From: Eubacterium ruminantium
GTDB taxonomy: Bacteria > Bacillota > Clostridia > Lachnospirales > Lachnospiraceae
NCBI GenBank assembly: GCA_900108205.1
Contig: FNUU01000008.1
Span: 1-64,000, forward strand
Direction of reading: 5' to 3'
DNA length: 64,000 nucleotides
Part shown: one piece after another, positions 50,807 through 59,840 of the stretch
Layout of the letters: every line of letters starts with the position of its first letter
Position numbering within the stretch: the stretch's first letter is position 1
The notes under the pieces: generated by a model
What the model was told of the DNA's origin: nothing
What the model saw: only the letters and a program-made list of their open reading frames with translations
The model's database searches: none
Made by a program: the position numbers and the translations under genes

Positions 50807-52732
50807 ATGTTTGATTATTCTTTTGTTTTCGGAGTAGGTCTGTCATCGTTCCTTATATGTATGGTAAATTTAATCTATACATTTATTCAGGGACGTACAG
50901 ATAAGACTCATAACAGAATTTTTATAACTCTATATATTCTTTTGGCGGTCAATGCAATTACAGAGTTTGTTTCAAGTATTTATGCGAATGATACGACTTT
51001 GTCGGATGAAGCACAAATGGTTGTACAGGTCTGTAAGTATATTTATTTTGCTACGCATACAGTGCTGTGTCCGCTGTTCTTTTATTATGTTTCGAATATA
51101 AGTTTCGCATCGACTCGGCTTTCTAATATCAAGATGATAATTATTTCAATCCCGCTTTTTATAACGGAACTCATGGCGCTGACAAATCCTCTGACAAATT
51201 TCGTCTGGAGCTTTGGCGATAATGGTGTTTATAGCCGTGAATGGGGCCTTACTTTAATCTATATAGCTGCGGCGATATATTATATTATGGCAATAGTAGT
51301 CCTTGTTGATTCGTGGAAAGTTATATCCGGGAAAAGAAAGGGAGCGCTAATTTTCTTCGTTGTGATTGTTGCTGCCGGAGTCGTTATCCAGTTGCTGGAT
51401 AAATCACTTCATGTAGAGGTTTTGACAGAGGTTCTGGGACTTTCGGGAGTCATGATGTCAGTTGAAAATGAGGATGAGAGGCTTTATCCGCGAACCAGAT
51501 TTTACAATCGTGAGGCTATTATACTTGACCTTGGAGGATGCCTGAGGCATAATAGAAAACTCAGTATTTTGATGATACATATAAACAATTACGATATGAT
51601 CAGCAGGCTTGTTGAAAGTGGAGAGACCAATGTTATTATAGATATGATCTCCGGATATCTGACGTCTGTTGTTAAGCGTTACTATGTTTATGTGCCGGAA
51701 AAGGCGACAGTGGTCATTACCCTGTATGATGAAATGGGTGAGAAGGCCGACGAACTTGCTGAAGAGATACTGAAGCGATTTGATGAAGCCTGGGAATACA
51801 AGGATTACAGCATTCAGCTTAATGCAACTGTTATGGTTGCGGATGTTCCTTCACAGATAAAGAGTACCTCAGAGCTCATCTACATGCTTGAAAGCCATAA
51901 CCGTGAGTTGAAGGGGAAGAGGCTTTACAGAGATGATGACCTCAGCTTCATCATGAGGAGACAGGCGATAGAAGAAGCTATTTCGAGAGGTTTCTCAGAG
52001 AACAGCTATGAAGTGTATTATCAGCCAACCTATAATCTGGACGGCAGCCTGCATGGCGCAGAGGCACTCATACGTATGAATGATAAGGAACTTGGAAAGC
52101 TTTATCCGGATGAATTTATCCCCGTAGCAGAACGAAGCGGACTTATAGATGATATCGATGACTTTGTGCTTGAAGAGGTCTGCAAATTCATCAAGACAGG
52201 GGTTCCGGCAAGGTACGGAGTCGGAAATATAAATGTGAACCTTTCGGTTCAGCAGTGCATGCGACCGGGCTTTATAGAGGATGTTACGAGTATAGTTGAA
52301 AAATACGGCGTTAAGAAGAAATGCATCAATTTTGAGATCACCGAATCTATAGCAGCAGGGGATTATGAGATATTCGGCAGGATCATCAGCAGCCTGAAGA
52401 AGGCAGGCTTCATGTTCTCGATGGATGATTACGGAACCGGTTATTCAAATGTGAGCTCGGTTTTCTCCCTTGATTTTGATATCATCAAGATCGATAAGAG
52501 TATACTCTGGGGAGCGGAGAAAAATGAACTCGGAATGACCATACTTGAAAATACAATTCGTATGATACAGCAGATGAAGAGAAAGATACTTGTGGAGGGT
52601 GTTGAGACTCTGGAGCAGGTCAGACTCCTTGAGAGACTTAAGGTTGATTATCTGCAGGGATATTACTTTTCAAGGCCTATTCCGAAGAATGATTTCGTGA
52701 AGCTTATATCAATAGAAAAGGCAAGAAAATAA
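50807..52732 (+). CDS. Membrane EAL-domain cyclic di-GMP phosphodiesterase
   Basis: A 641-residue protein. Seven membrane segments (about residues 5-220) form a sensor like the 7TM type. A degenerate GGDEF-like region (about 230-375) lacks the GGDEF signature. The EAL domain (about 390-635) has EALIRM, NVNLSVQQ, the Glu in FEITES, DDYGTGYS, KIDKS and VEGVET, all the residues expected of an active c-di-GMP phosphodiesterase. It should lower c-di-GMP in response to an external or membrane signal. The following gene, 28 bases downstream, is a STAS-kinase fusion, so the two may belong to one pathway. Confidence 0.9.
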   Translation: MFDYSFVFGVGLSSFLICMVNLIYTFIQGRTDKTHNRIFITLYILLAVNAITEFVSSIYANDTTLSDEAQMVVQVCKYIYFATHTVLCPLFFYYVSNISFASTRLSNIKMIIISIPLFITELMALTNPLTNFVWSFGDNGVYSREWGLTLIYIAAAIYYIMAIVVLVDSWKVISGKRKGALIFFVVIVAAGVVIQLLDKSLHVEVLTEVLGLSGVMMSVENEDERLYPRTRFYNREAIILDLGGCLRHNRKLSILMIHINNYDMISRLVESGETNVIIDMISGYLTSVVKRYYVYVPEKATVVITLYDEMGEKADELAEEILKRFDEAWEYKDYSIQLNATVMVADVPSQIKSTSELIYMLESHNRELKGKRLYRDDDLSFIMRRQAIEEAISRGFSENSYEVYYQPTYNLDGSLHGAEALIRMNDKELGKLYPDEFIPVAERSGLIDDIDDFVLEEVCKFIKTGVPARYGVGNINVNLSVQQCMRPGFIEDVTSIVEKYGVKKKCINFEITESIAAGDYEIFGRIISSLKKAGFMFSMDDYGTGYSNVSSVFSLDFDIIKIDKSILWGAEKNELGMTILENTIRMIQQMKRKILVEGVETLEQVRLLERLKVDYLQGYYFSRPIPKNDFVKLISIEKARK

Positions 52733-52759
52733 CAGATACTATTTTGGAGGATTATTTTC

Positions 52760-53932
52760 ATGAAAATCCGTGTTAATAAAGATAGACTTTTGATCAGTCT
52801 GGATGGAAGTCTGGATTCGAATAATGCACGTAATGTTGAAGAGGAAATATTAAGGGCTGTTGAGGCAAATTCGGGTCTGACGCCTTCTTTTGATATGTCC
52901 GAACTGAAATATATATCCAGCGCGGGTCTTAGAGTTTTAATGAAGGTCAGAAAGATCGCAGGTGAAAATGTTGAAATAAATGATGTTACACCTGATGTAT
53001 ATGAGATCTTTGATACGACAGGCATGTCTGAGATATTTAAGGTTAGAAAGAAAATGAGAGAGCTTTCTATCGAAGGGCTTGATATCATCGGAGAGGGCTG
53101 TAATGGTAAGGTTTATCGACTGGATGCAGATACCATCGTAAAAGTATATGAAACAAACAATGCCCTTGAAATAATAGAAAATGAGAAGAAAATGGCCAAG
53201 ATGGCATTTCTTAAGGGAATCCCAACTGCGATATCCTTTGATATTGTTAAGGTGGGAGATACTCTTGGGGCAGTATTTGAATTGCTTGATGCTAAAACTT
53301 TTAATGACCTGATCATTGAGAATCCGGGAAGTATCGATGATATTGTCAAAAAATATGTGGATGTGATGAAGCAGATCCATGATACAGAGGTTGAAAAAGA
53401 TGTAGTGCCTGTTGCTAAGGATATTTATAAAGGTTATCTTGAGAAGCAGAAGAAGTTTATGCCTGAAGAAATGAGTAATAAGCTGAGTAAGCTTTTAGAT
53501 GAGATGAAGGTGGATACGCATCTTGTTCACGGAGATATCCAGATGAAAAATGTTATGCTTTCAGATGGAGAACCGATGATCATAGATATGGATACATTAT
53601 GCATGGGGCACCCTCTGTTTGATTTCTGCGGATTATATGTTACATATAAATTATTTAAAGAGGATGAGCCGGACAACACACTGAAATTCCTGGGAATCAG
53701 CAGTGAAATAAGTGATATGATCTGGGATAAAACCTTCAGATACTATTATGCTGATAAAACTGAAGAGGAGAGAGAGGTTATCCTGAACAAGATAAGAATT
53801 CTTGCGTCAATACGTTTTTTATATCTTATTTCTGGTACTGTAAGAATGAGTGATGAACTGGCTGAGAAGAGGATCAGTCATACGATTTCACATATAAATG
53901 AACTGCTTGATAAAGTGGATGATTTGAATTGA
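52760..53932 (+). CDS. STAS domain - kinase-like (APH/choline kinase fold) fusion protein
   Basis: A 390-residue two-domain protein. Residues 1-105 form a STAS anti-sigma-antagonist domain with the acceptor Ser in YISSAGLRVL (Ser53/54). Residues ~108-330 form an aminoglycoside-phosphotransferase-like kinase: IIGEGCNGKVYRL as nucleotide loop, Lys in TIVKVYE, catalytic loop HLVHGDIQMKNVML and metal Asp in IIDMDTL. I know this fusion as a paralogous family in Lachnospiraceae and Fibrobacter (TIGR02172-like kinase). The kinase may phosphorylate a partner or its own STAS domain. The gene lies 28 bases after the EAL gene. Confidence 0.85.
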   Translation: MKIRVNKDRLLISLDGSLDSNNARNVEEEILRAVEANSGLTPSFDMSELKYISSAGLRVLMKVRKIAGENVEINDVTPDVYEIFDTTGMSEIFKVRKKMRELSIEGLDIIGEGCNGKVYRLDADTIVKVYETNNALEIIENEKKMAKMAFLKGIPTAISFDIVKVGDTLGAVFELLDAKTFNDLIIENPGSIDDIVKKYVDVMKQIHDTEVEKDVVPVAKDIYKGYLEKQKKFMPEEMSNKLSKLLDEMKVDTHLVHGDIQMKNVMLSDGEPMIIDMDTLCMGHPLFDFCGLYVTYKLFKEDEPDNTLKFLGISSEISDMIWDKTFRYYYADKTEEEREVILNKIRILASIRFLYLISGTVRMSDELAEKRISHTISHINELLDKVDDLN

Positions 53933-54061
53933 TGATAACATACAGATAACCTCAAATGATGAAAAAATACAATTGATCCGGATTAATGATAAATGTATAT
54001 ACCTGAATCAATTATAAAAGTTTGAAAAAAATATTTTTTTTGTTATAATGCATTAAGGCAA

Positions 54062-54094
54062 TACCGCCGAGACGATTGTACTTGTACGGCGGTA
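54062..54094 (+). other. GC-rich hairpin in the pyk leader
   Basis: Arms taccgccg (54062-54069) and cggcggta (54087-54094). It is not followed by T and so may act on the pyk mRNA 5' end rather than end the previous transcript. A related stem lies at 63531-63580. Confidence 0.4.
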
Positions 54095-54133
54095 GGACTT
54101 AATGTATTTTTTGATTATCAGGAGAATAAATAA

Positions 54134-55543
54134 ATGCGTAAGACAAAAATTGTTTGTACTATAGGACCTGCCAGTGAGACAGAGGAAACATTAAAGGAAC
54201 TCTGCAAGGCAGGAATGAATGTTGCCAGACTTAATTTTTCTCATGGCTCACATGAGGAGCATTTGAAGAGGATCAATGCTATCAAGAAGGTTCGTACGGA
54301 ACTGGGACTTCCGATAGCTATAATGCTGGATACAAAGGGCCCTGAATACAGAATCGGAACCTTTGCCGAAGGAAAAGCTGAGTTAAATGAAGGTGACGAA
54401 TTTATATTCACCACAGAGCAGATAGAGGGAACAGATAAGAAGGTATCAGTAAGTTATGAAGGACTTAATTCTGAACTTTCGGTAGGTGATACCATTCTTC
54501 TTAATAACGGACTTATGTCCTTTGAAGTTACCGGCATAAATGGTAAGGAGATAAATACAAAGGTTGTTATCGGAGGTGTGCTTACAAATCGTAAGAGTAT
54601 GAGCTTCCCAGGAAAGCATATCAAGCAGAAATATCTTTCAGAGCAGGACAAGTCAGATATCATTTTCGGAATAGAAAACGGTGTGGATTTTATCGCTTGT
54701 TCATTTGTATCTGTAAAGCAGGATCTTATGGATATCCATGAACTGTTAAATGAATATAATGCGGATAATATTGAACTGATAGCCAAGATTGAGAATCAGT
54801 CAGGTTTTGATAATATAGAAGAAATATGTGAGGCTTGTGACGGCATAATGGTAGCCAGAGGTGATATGGGCGTTGAGATCGCATACGAAAAGCTTCCGGC
54901 TATTCAGAAAAAGCTTATCACAAAGTGCCGTATGTTAGGCAAGAGAGTTATCACAGCTACGGAAATGCTGGAATCTATGATACATAATCCGCGTCCTACA
55001 AGAGCAGAGGCATCAGATGTTGCAAATGCTGTTTATGATGGAACCAGTGCGGTAATGCTTTCAGGAGAAACAGCTGCCGGAAGTTATCCGGTTGAAGCTG
55101 TTAAGGCAATGGCTAAGATATGTGTTTCTACAGAGCAGAATATAAATTATAAAAAGAGATTCTATAATGCGGATATTGAGATCAGAAATGATATAGATGC
55201 TATATCACATTCGACCTGCGGCATGGCTATAGATATCAATGCAAGATGTATCGTAGCATGTACTCTGTCAGGAATTACGGCCCGTATGGTCAGCAGATTC
55301 AGATCTCCTGTTGATATAATAGGTATGACAACAAATGAAGCCACATGGAGAAAACTTTCACTTTCATGGGGAGTTACACCTGAAATGTGCGAGACCTATC
55401 CTTCAACAGACGTTCTTTTTTACAGCGCCAAGAAGGTTGCTGAGAAAGTATTTAATCTTGAGAAAAATGATAAAATAGTCATTACAGGTGGAGTTTCCGG
55501 AGTTTCAGGTAATACAAATCTTATCAAGATCGATGAAATATAA
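54134..55543 (+). CDS. pyk: Pyruvate kinase
   Basis: A 469-residue enzyme making pyruvate and ATP from phosphoenolpyruvate and ADP, the last step of glycolysis. Landmarks are RKTKIVCTIGPASETEETL, NFSHGSHEEH, DTKGPEYRIG, IAKIENQSG, the ion/substrate site VARGDMGVEI and TATEMLESM. The length corresponds to the classic A-B-C domain form, without the extra C-terminal PEP-utilising domain of many Bacilli. The B domain runs from about residue 72 to 168. ggag lies 10 bases before ATG. Confidence 0.97.
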   Translation: MRKTKIVCTIGPASETEETLKELCKAGMNVARLNFSHGSHEEHLKRINAIKKVRTELGLPIAIMLDTKGPEYRIGTFAEGKAELNEGDEFIFTTEQIEGTDKKVSVSYEGLNSELSVGDTILLNNGLMSFEVTGINGKEINTKVVIGGVLTNRKSMSFPGKHIKQKYLSEQDKSDIIFGIENGVDFIACSFVSVKQDLMDIHELLNEYNADNIELIAKIENQSGFDNIEEICEACDGIMVARGDMGVEIAYEKLPAIQKKLITKCRMLGKRVITATEMLESMIHNPRPTRAEASDVANAVYDGTSAVMLSGETAAGSYPVEAVKAMAKICVSTEQNINYKKRFYNADIEIRNDIDAISHSTCGMAIDINARCIVACTLSGITARMVSRFRSPVDIIGMTTNEATWRKLSLSWGVTPEMCETYPSTDVLFYSAKKVAEKVFNLEKNDKIVITGGVSGVSGNTNLIKIDEI

Positions 55544-55640
55544 TTCTGAGTATTTTGGTGCTGTGCTGTTCGGCTAAACAGGCACGTTATCTAGTGTGTT
55601 ATTTGATGTATTTGTATATCGATAAATCGGGGTTTTATGT

Positions 55641-56807
55641 ATGGGGAAATTATTGATCAGGACATTTATAAAGGATTACGATGATACCCGGAATCCTGAG
55701 GTGAGAAAGAAATACGGTATGCTTGCCGGAGGTTTTGGAATCTTCTGTAATATCATGCTGGCTGTTCTGAAGGTAGTGATAGGCATTATGTCAGGCGCTT
55801 TTTCAATAGTAGGCGATGCCATAAATAATATGTCGGATGCAGCATCTTCCATAGTTACACTGATAAGCTTTAAGCTTTCAGGAAAACCTGCAGACAGAGA
55901 ACATCCGTATGGGCATGGCAGACTTGAATATGTGTCGGGTTTTATAGTAGCTGTACTTGTCCTTGCCATTGCACTTAACCTTTTTAAAGAGTCTATCGTA
56001 AATATTGTTAAGAAGACTCCGATAAGTGTAAGTATCGTAACCATAATTATTTTGTCAGGCACCATACTGATAAAACTGTATATGTCCATTTTTTATATGC
56101 ATATCAGCAGAACTATAAAAAGTGCGGCCATGAGAGTTACGGCAGTGGACAGCAGATCTGACTGTATATGTACAAGTGTTGCTCTTGTCTCTGTTCTTGT
56201 GATGCTGTGTTTTAAGGTGAATATCGATGGATATGCAGGAGCTATAGTTGCACTCTTTGTTATTAAGGCGGGACTTGAAGGCGCGAAGGAAACGACGGCG
56301 CTTCTTCTGGGAGAAGGACCTGATGAAGAACTGAAGGAAAAAATACTTCAGATATCTTCTGAGTACAAGGATATAATTGAGGTACATGATTTAAGAGTAC
56401 ATGATTACGGCCCGGGAAGAACCTTTGCATCCATGCATGTTGAAATGAATTCGGAGCTTGGTATGATGAGGGCTCATGAAATAGTTGATGACATTGAGAG
56501 AAGGGCAGTCCGGGAAGGCCTTGTATCGGAATTTACCATTCATGTAGATCCTGTAGATGAAAATGATGATTTTTCCATTAAGACAAAAAGAATTGTGGAA
56601 GAGAAGATTAAAAAGATCAATGAATGCATAAAAATTCATGATTTCAGGGTTACTCATAACGGAACGCTCGTGCACAGGATGGCATTTGATGTTACGGTTC
56701 CATATGATTTCAACAAAACAGACAATGAAATAATGGAAGATGTAAAAGAGGTTCTGAAGGATACTCCGGGTAATCCGGCTCTGGATATTCTGGTGGACAG
56801 GTCATGA
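55641..56807 (+). CDS. Cation diffusion facilitator (CDF) family transporter
   Basis: A 388-residue CDF antiporter exporting Zn2+, Mn2+, Fe2+ or Cd2+ in exchange for protons. Six membrane segments are followed by a cytoplasmic ferredoxin-like domain (about residues 215-300, with HDLRVHDYGPG) and a second such region to the end. Metal site Asp residues are in SIVGDAINNMSDAASS (helix 2) and in VDSRSDCICTS (helix 5); DREHPYGHGRLE lies between. Asp-Asp in helix 5 rather than His-Asp is common in the Mn2+ group, but specificity is only a guess. Confidence 0.88.
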   Translation: MGKLLIRTFIKDYDDTRNPEVRKKYGMLAGGFGIFCNIMLAVLKVVIGIMSGAFSIVGDAINNMSDAASSIVTLISFKLSGKPADREHPYGHGRLEYVSGFIVAVLVLAIALNLFKESIVNIVKKTPISVSIVTIIILSGTILIKLYMSIFYMHISRTIKSAAMRVTAVDSRSDCICTSVALVSVLVMLCFKVNIDGYAGAIVALFVIKAGLEGAKETTALLLGEGPDEELKEKILQISSEYKDIIEVHDLRVHDYGPGRTFASMHVEMNSELGMMRAHEIVDDIERRAVREGLVSEFTIHVDPVDENDDFSIKTKRIVEEKIKKINECIKIHDFRVTHNGTLVHRMAFDVTVPYDFNKTDNEIMEDVKEVLKDTPGNPALDILVDRS

Positions 56808-56854
56808 GATAAGTAGTTGAGTGTTTGTTTTAAAATAATTAAAGAAGGTGGATT

Positions 56855-59224
56855 ATGGACGAAAGACAAAGACCAAGAGCAAGAGAAAAAAGGGTAACCA
56901 ATGATGGTAAGGGTGTTGGAAGAAAAGGTGAGGGCCTTGGAACAGGACCTGTTGGTTCATCTGACATTCAGGGAAGAACCGGTTCATCGGAGGGGGGCTT
57001 TCATATAAGTAAGGGAGCTGCTATCGGAGGCGGCGGTGGAATACTTGCTGCTATCATAGGTATTGTTATGATGCTTTTCGGAGGTGGCGGCGGTGGAGCC
57101 GGAACCGGCGGTGGTTCGGATGCCGGAAGCAGCCAGGGCGGAAATGTCAGCCTTAACAACCAGACTGCCATTTATTCTGAGGATCATACAGGCAATAATG
57201 ATGCGGCTGCGTCAAATATCAAACTCGATACAACGGTTGCACCTGGTTCAAGGGATAAGAGAACACAGATACTTGGCGATAATAAAGATACCATAACCTT
57301 TATGGTATATATGTGCGGTACCGATCTTGAATCAAAGTATGGTATGGCTTCCTCTGACCTTTCCGAGATGGCTTCGGCTGATTTCGGAGACAATATAAAT
57401 ATCATTGTTTATACAGGTGGATGTGCAAAGTGGAAGACCACAGGAATAAGCAATAAGGTCAACCAGATATTCCAGGTTAAGAAGGGATCTATGACCTGCC
57501 TTGTTTCTGATGATGGAAATAAGCCGATGACTGATCCGGATACCTTATCTTCATTTATCAAATGGACTGCCAAAAACTATCCGGCAAACAGATATGAACT
57601 TATTATGTGGGATCATGGCGGTGGTTCCGTAAGTGGTTATGGTTATGATGAGAAGAATCAGAAGAGTGGTTCAATGTCTCTGACCGGTATCAATAAGGCG
57701 CTTAAGGATGCAGGAGTTACTTTTGATATGGTAGGCTTCGATGCCTGTCTTATGGCTACAGCCGAAACAGCACTTATGCTTGATCCGTATGCAGATTATC
57801 TTCTTGCATCTGAGGAGACAGAGCCGGGTATCGGATGGTTCTATACAAACTGGATGACTAAGCTTGGTCAGAATACATCTATGCCGACAATCGAGCTTGG
57901 TAAATATATAATTGATGATTTTGTTACTGCCTGCAATCAGAAATGCAAAGGACAGGCTACAACACTTTCAATAATTGACCTTGCTGAATTTGCAAATACT
58001 GTTCCTTCAAAAATCGGAACATTTTCAAAGTCTGTCAGCAGTCTTATAACTGCAAAGGAGTATAAGCAGGTATCGGATGCAAGAAATGTAACGAGAGAAT
58101 TTGCTCAGAGTTCACGAATCGATCAGGTTGATCTTGTCAATCTGGCAGAAAATATGAATACTCCTGAAGGCAAGGAACTGGCAGCGGCACTTAAGGGTGC
58201 GGTTAAATATAACAGAACCTCTATCAATATGACGAATGCATATGGCGTTTCTATATATTTCCCATATCAGAGAACTTCGTATGTAGATAAGGCCTGCAGC
58301 ACATATTCAGCTATAGGAATGAATGATGAATACAGTAAATGTATACGTCAGTTCGCCAGTCTTGAAACCAGTGGTCAGATACAGGCAGGTGGTTCCGGAA
58401 ATGCCGGATCATCTCTCTTTGGAATCCTTGGAGGAGGCTCAGGCGGCGGAAGTGATGCGATCTCTTCTCTGCTCAGCGGATTTTTCGGCGGCGGAAGAAG
58501 TAATATAATTGATGATCTTGACGGAAGCAATACCGACTTCATGGATGAGAGCGGTATAACAGCTGATGATGCTGCAGAATACATTTCCATGAATTACTTT
58601 GATCCGACAAAGCTTGTATGGGAGGATGACGGAACAAAGGCTACACTTTCACTTTCAGATGAACAGTGGAAGCTTGTTCACAGCGTTGATCTGAATATGT
58701 TCTATGATGATGGTTCAGGATATCTTGACCTCGGCCTGGATAACATATACAGCTGGGATGAAGAAGGTCGTCTTGTGGCTGACACTGACCGCACATGGAT
58801 ATCGATAAATGGACAGCCGGTTGCATATTATCATCTTGATACAGTAGAGGATGGTGATGACTATACCATCACAGGTCGTGTTCCTGCACTTCTTAACGGT
58901 GAGAGGATTAATCTTATACTGGTATTCGATAATGATAATCCACATGGATATATAGCAGGTTATCTCACGGATTATGCTGAGGGAGAGACAGATACTGTTG
59001 CAAAGATGGAATCAGAGCTTGAGACCGGAACGGAACTTACATTTATCTGTGATTATTACTCATATGATCAGAAATATCAGGATACCTATCCTATCGGTAA
59101 AGTTACTGTCAGCGATAATATGCAGATCAGTAATACAGATGTGGGAGAGGGCAAGGTAAAACTGGCATATCTCTTTACAGATATTTATAACCAGAAATAC
59201 TGGACACCAACCATTTCAAGATAG
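56855..59224 (+). CDS. Clostripain-family (C11) cysteine peptidase, membrane-anchored
   Basis: A 789-residue protein with an N-terminal basic and Gly-rich tail, one membrane helix (about residues 57-77, followed by a glycine-rich hinge), and a C11 peptidase domain (about 145-500) with catalytic His254 in WDHGGG and Cys298 in GFDACLM. A second glycine-rich segment (about 510-550) and a beta-rich C-terminal domain follow. Many C11 peptidases self-cleave at a Lys or Arg before maturation. The protease is predicted outside the membrane. aaggtgg precedes the ATG. It is next to the zinc operon but transcribed from its own promoter. Confidence 0.87.
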   Translation: MDERQRPRAREKRVTNDGKGVGRKGEGLGTGPVGSSDIQGRTGSSEGGFHISKGAAIGGGGGILAAIIGIVMMLFGGGGGGAGTGGGSDAGSSQGGNVSLNNQTAIYSEDHTGNNDAAASNIKLDTTVAPGSRDKRTQILGDNKDTITFMVYMCGTDLESKYGMASSDLSEMASADFGDNINIIVYTGGCAKWKTTGISNKVNQIFQVKKGSMTCLVSDDGNKPMTDPDTLSSFIKWTAKNYPANRYELIMWDHGGGSVSGYGYDEKNQKSGSMSLTGINKALKDAGVTFDMVGFDACLMATAETALMLDPYADYLLASEETEPGIGWFYTNWMTKLGQNTSMPTIELGKYIIDDFVTACNQKCKGQATTLSIIDLAEFANTVPSKIGTFSKSVSSLITAKEYKQVSDARNVTREFAQSSRIDQVDLVNLAENMNTPEGKELAAALKGAVKYNRTSINMTNAYGVSIYFPYQRTSYVDKACSTYSAIGMNDEYSKCIRQFASLETSGQIQAGGSGNAGSSLFGILGGGSGGGSDAISSLLSGFFGGGRSNIIDDLDGSNTDFMDESGITADDAAEYISMNYFDPTKLVWEDDGTKATLSLSDEQWKLVHSVDLNMFYDDGSGYLDLGLDNIYSWDEEGRLVADTDRTWISINGQPVAYYHLDTVEDGDDYTITGRVPALLNGERINLILVFDNDNPHGYIAGYLTDYAEGETDTVAKMESELETGTELTFICDYYSYDQKYQDTYPIGKVTVSDNMQISNTDVGEGKVKLAYLFTDIYNQKYWTPTISR

Positions 59225-59261
59225 TATTCCGGTATATAATAAAATTATAATAAAACAAAAA

Positions 59262-59276
59262 TGCAAATCATTTGCA
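59262..59276. promoter_or_regulatory. Fur/Zur-type operator box 1
   Basis: TGCAAAT-C-ATTTGCA, a perfect 7-1-7 palindrome, just before the -35 region of the Fur-family gene. Confidence 0.8.
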
Positions 59277-59285
59277 AATTTATGC

Positions 59286-59314
59286 TTGACATATTATATT
59301 ATGTTTGGTAGTAT
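59286..59314 (+). promoter_or_regulatory. Promoter of the zinc uptake operon
   Basis: -35 TTGACA (59286-59291) and -10 TAGTAT (59309-59314) with a 17-base spacer, held between the two palindromic boxes. Confidence 0.75.
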
Positions 59315-59320
59315 ACATTT

Positions 59321-59335
59321 TGCAAATGATTTGCA
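59321..59335. promoter_or_regulatory. Fur/Zur-type operator box 2
   Basis: TGCAAAT-G-ATTTGCA, a perfect 7-1-7 palindrome immediately after the -10 box, at the expected start of transcription. Confidence 0.82.
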
Positions 59336-59375
59336 TTTTATTTTTTGAGCTGCTCAGCGGCGGGAGTGAAAGAAT

Positions 59376-59819
59376 ATGAATGATAAGATGATTTGTTCTG
59401 ATAATCAGAAAAAAGGCTATAAGACCAAATGCAAGGATCTGATAATGTCATATATCGAGGCGCATAAGAATGAAAGATTCTCAGCTTCGGACATATCGGA
59501 ATATATAACCGGCATGGATATCAGTACAAATATTACAACAATCTACAGAAATCTGGATAAGCTTACTGCCGAGGGAAGACTGCTCAAAACAAAGAATCCG
59601 GTAAATGACTGCTGTTTTTATCAATATGCCGGTGAGGATAAGCTTTGTGACGGACATCTTCATATGCAGTGTAAAGTCTGTGGAAAGGTTATTCATTTGA
59701 ATGACAGATATATGGCAGAGGTATACAGCTATTTGAAGAAGGAAACCGGCTTCAGACTGGATTTTAAAGCTTCCATACTCATGGGGATATGTAAAGACTG
59801 CAGAATACTTCCAATCTAA
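59376..59819 (+). CDS. Fur-family metal regulator, probably Zur
   Basis: A 147-residue Fur protein. The winged helix contains SASDISEYITGMDISTNITT and TIYRNLDKLTAEGRL (about residues 35-70). The dimer domain has DGHLHMQCKVCGKVIHL with a CxxC and a second pair CKDC at the C-terminus, forming the structural zinc site. The gene is first in an operon with znuA, znuC and znuB, and its promoter is enclosed by two TGCAAAT palindromes, so it most likely represses zinc uptake and itself when zinc is plentiful. Fur or PerR is less likely in this context. Confidence 0.87.
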   Translation: MNDKMICSDNQKKGYKTKCKDLIMSYIEAHKNERFSASDISEYITGMDISTNITTIYRNLDKLTAEGRLLKTKNPVNDCCFYQYAGEDKLCDGHLHMQCKVCGKVIHLNDRYMAEVYSYLKKETGFRLDFKASILMGICKDCRILPI

Positions 59820-59840
59820 TGCTGACAGGAGAATGCTAAA

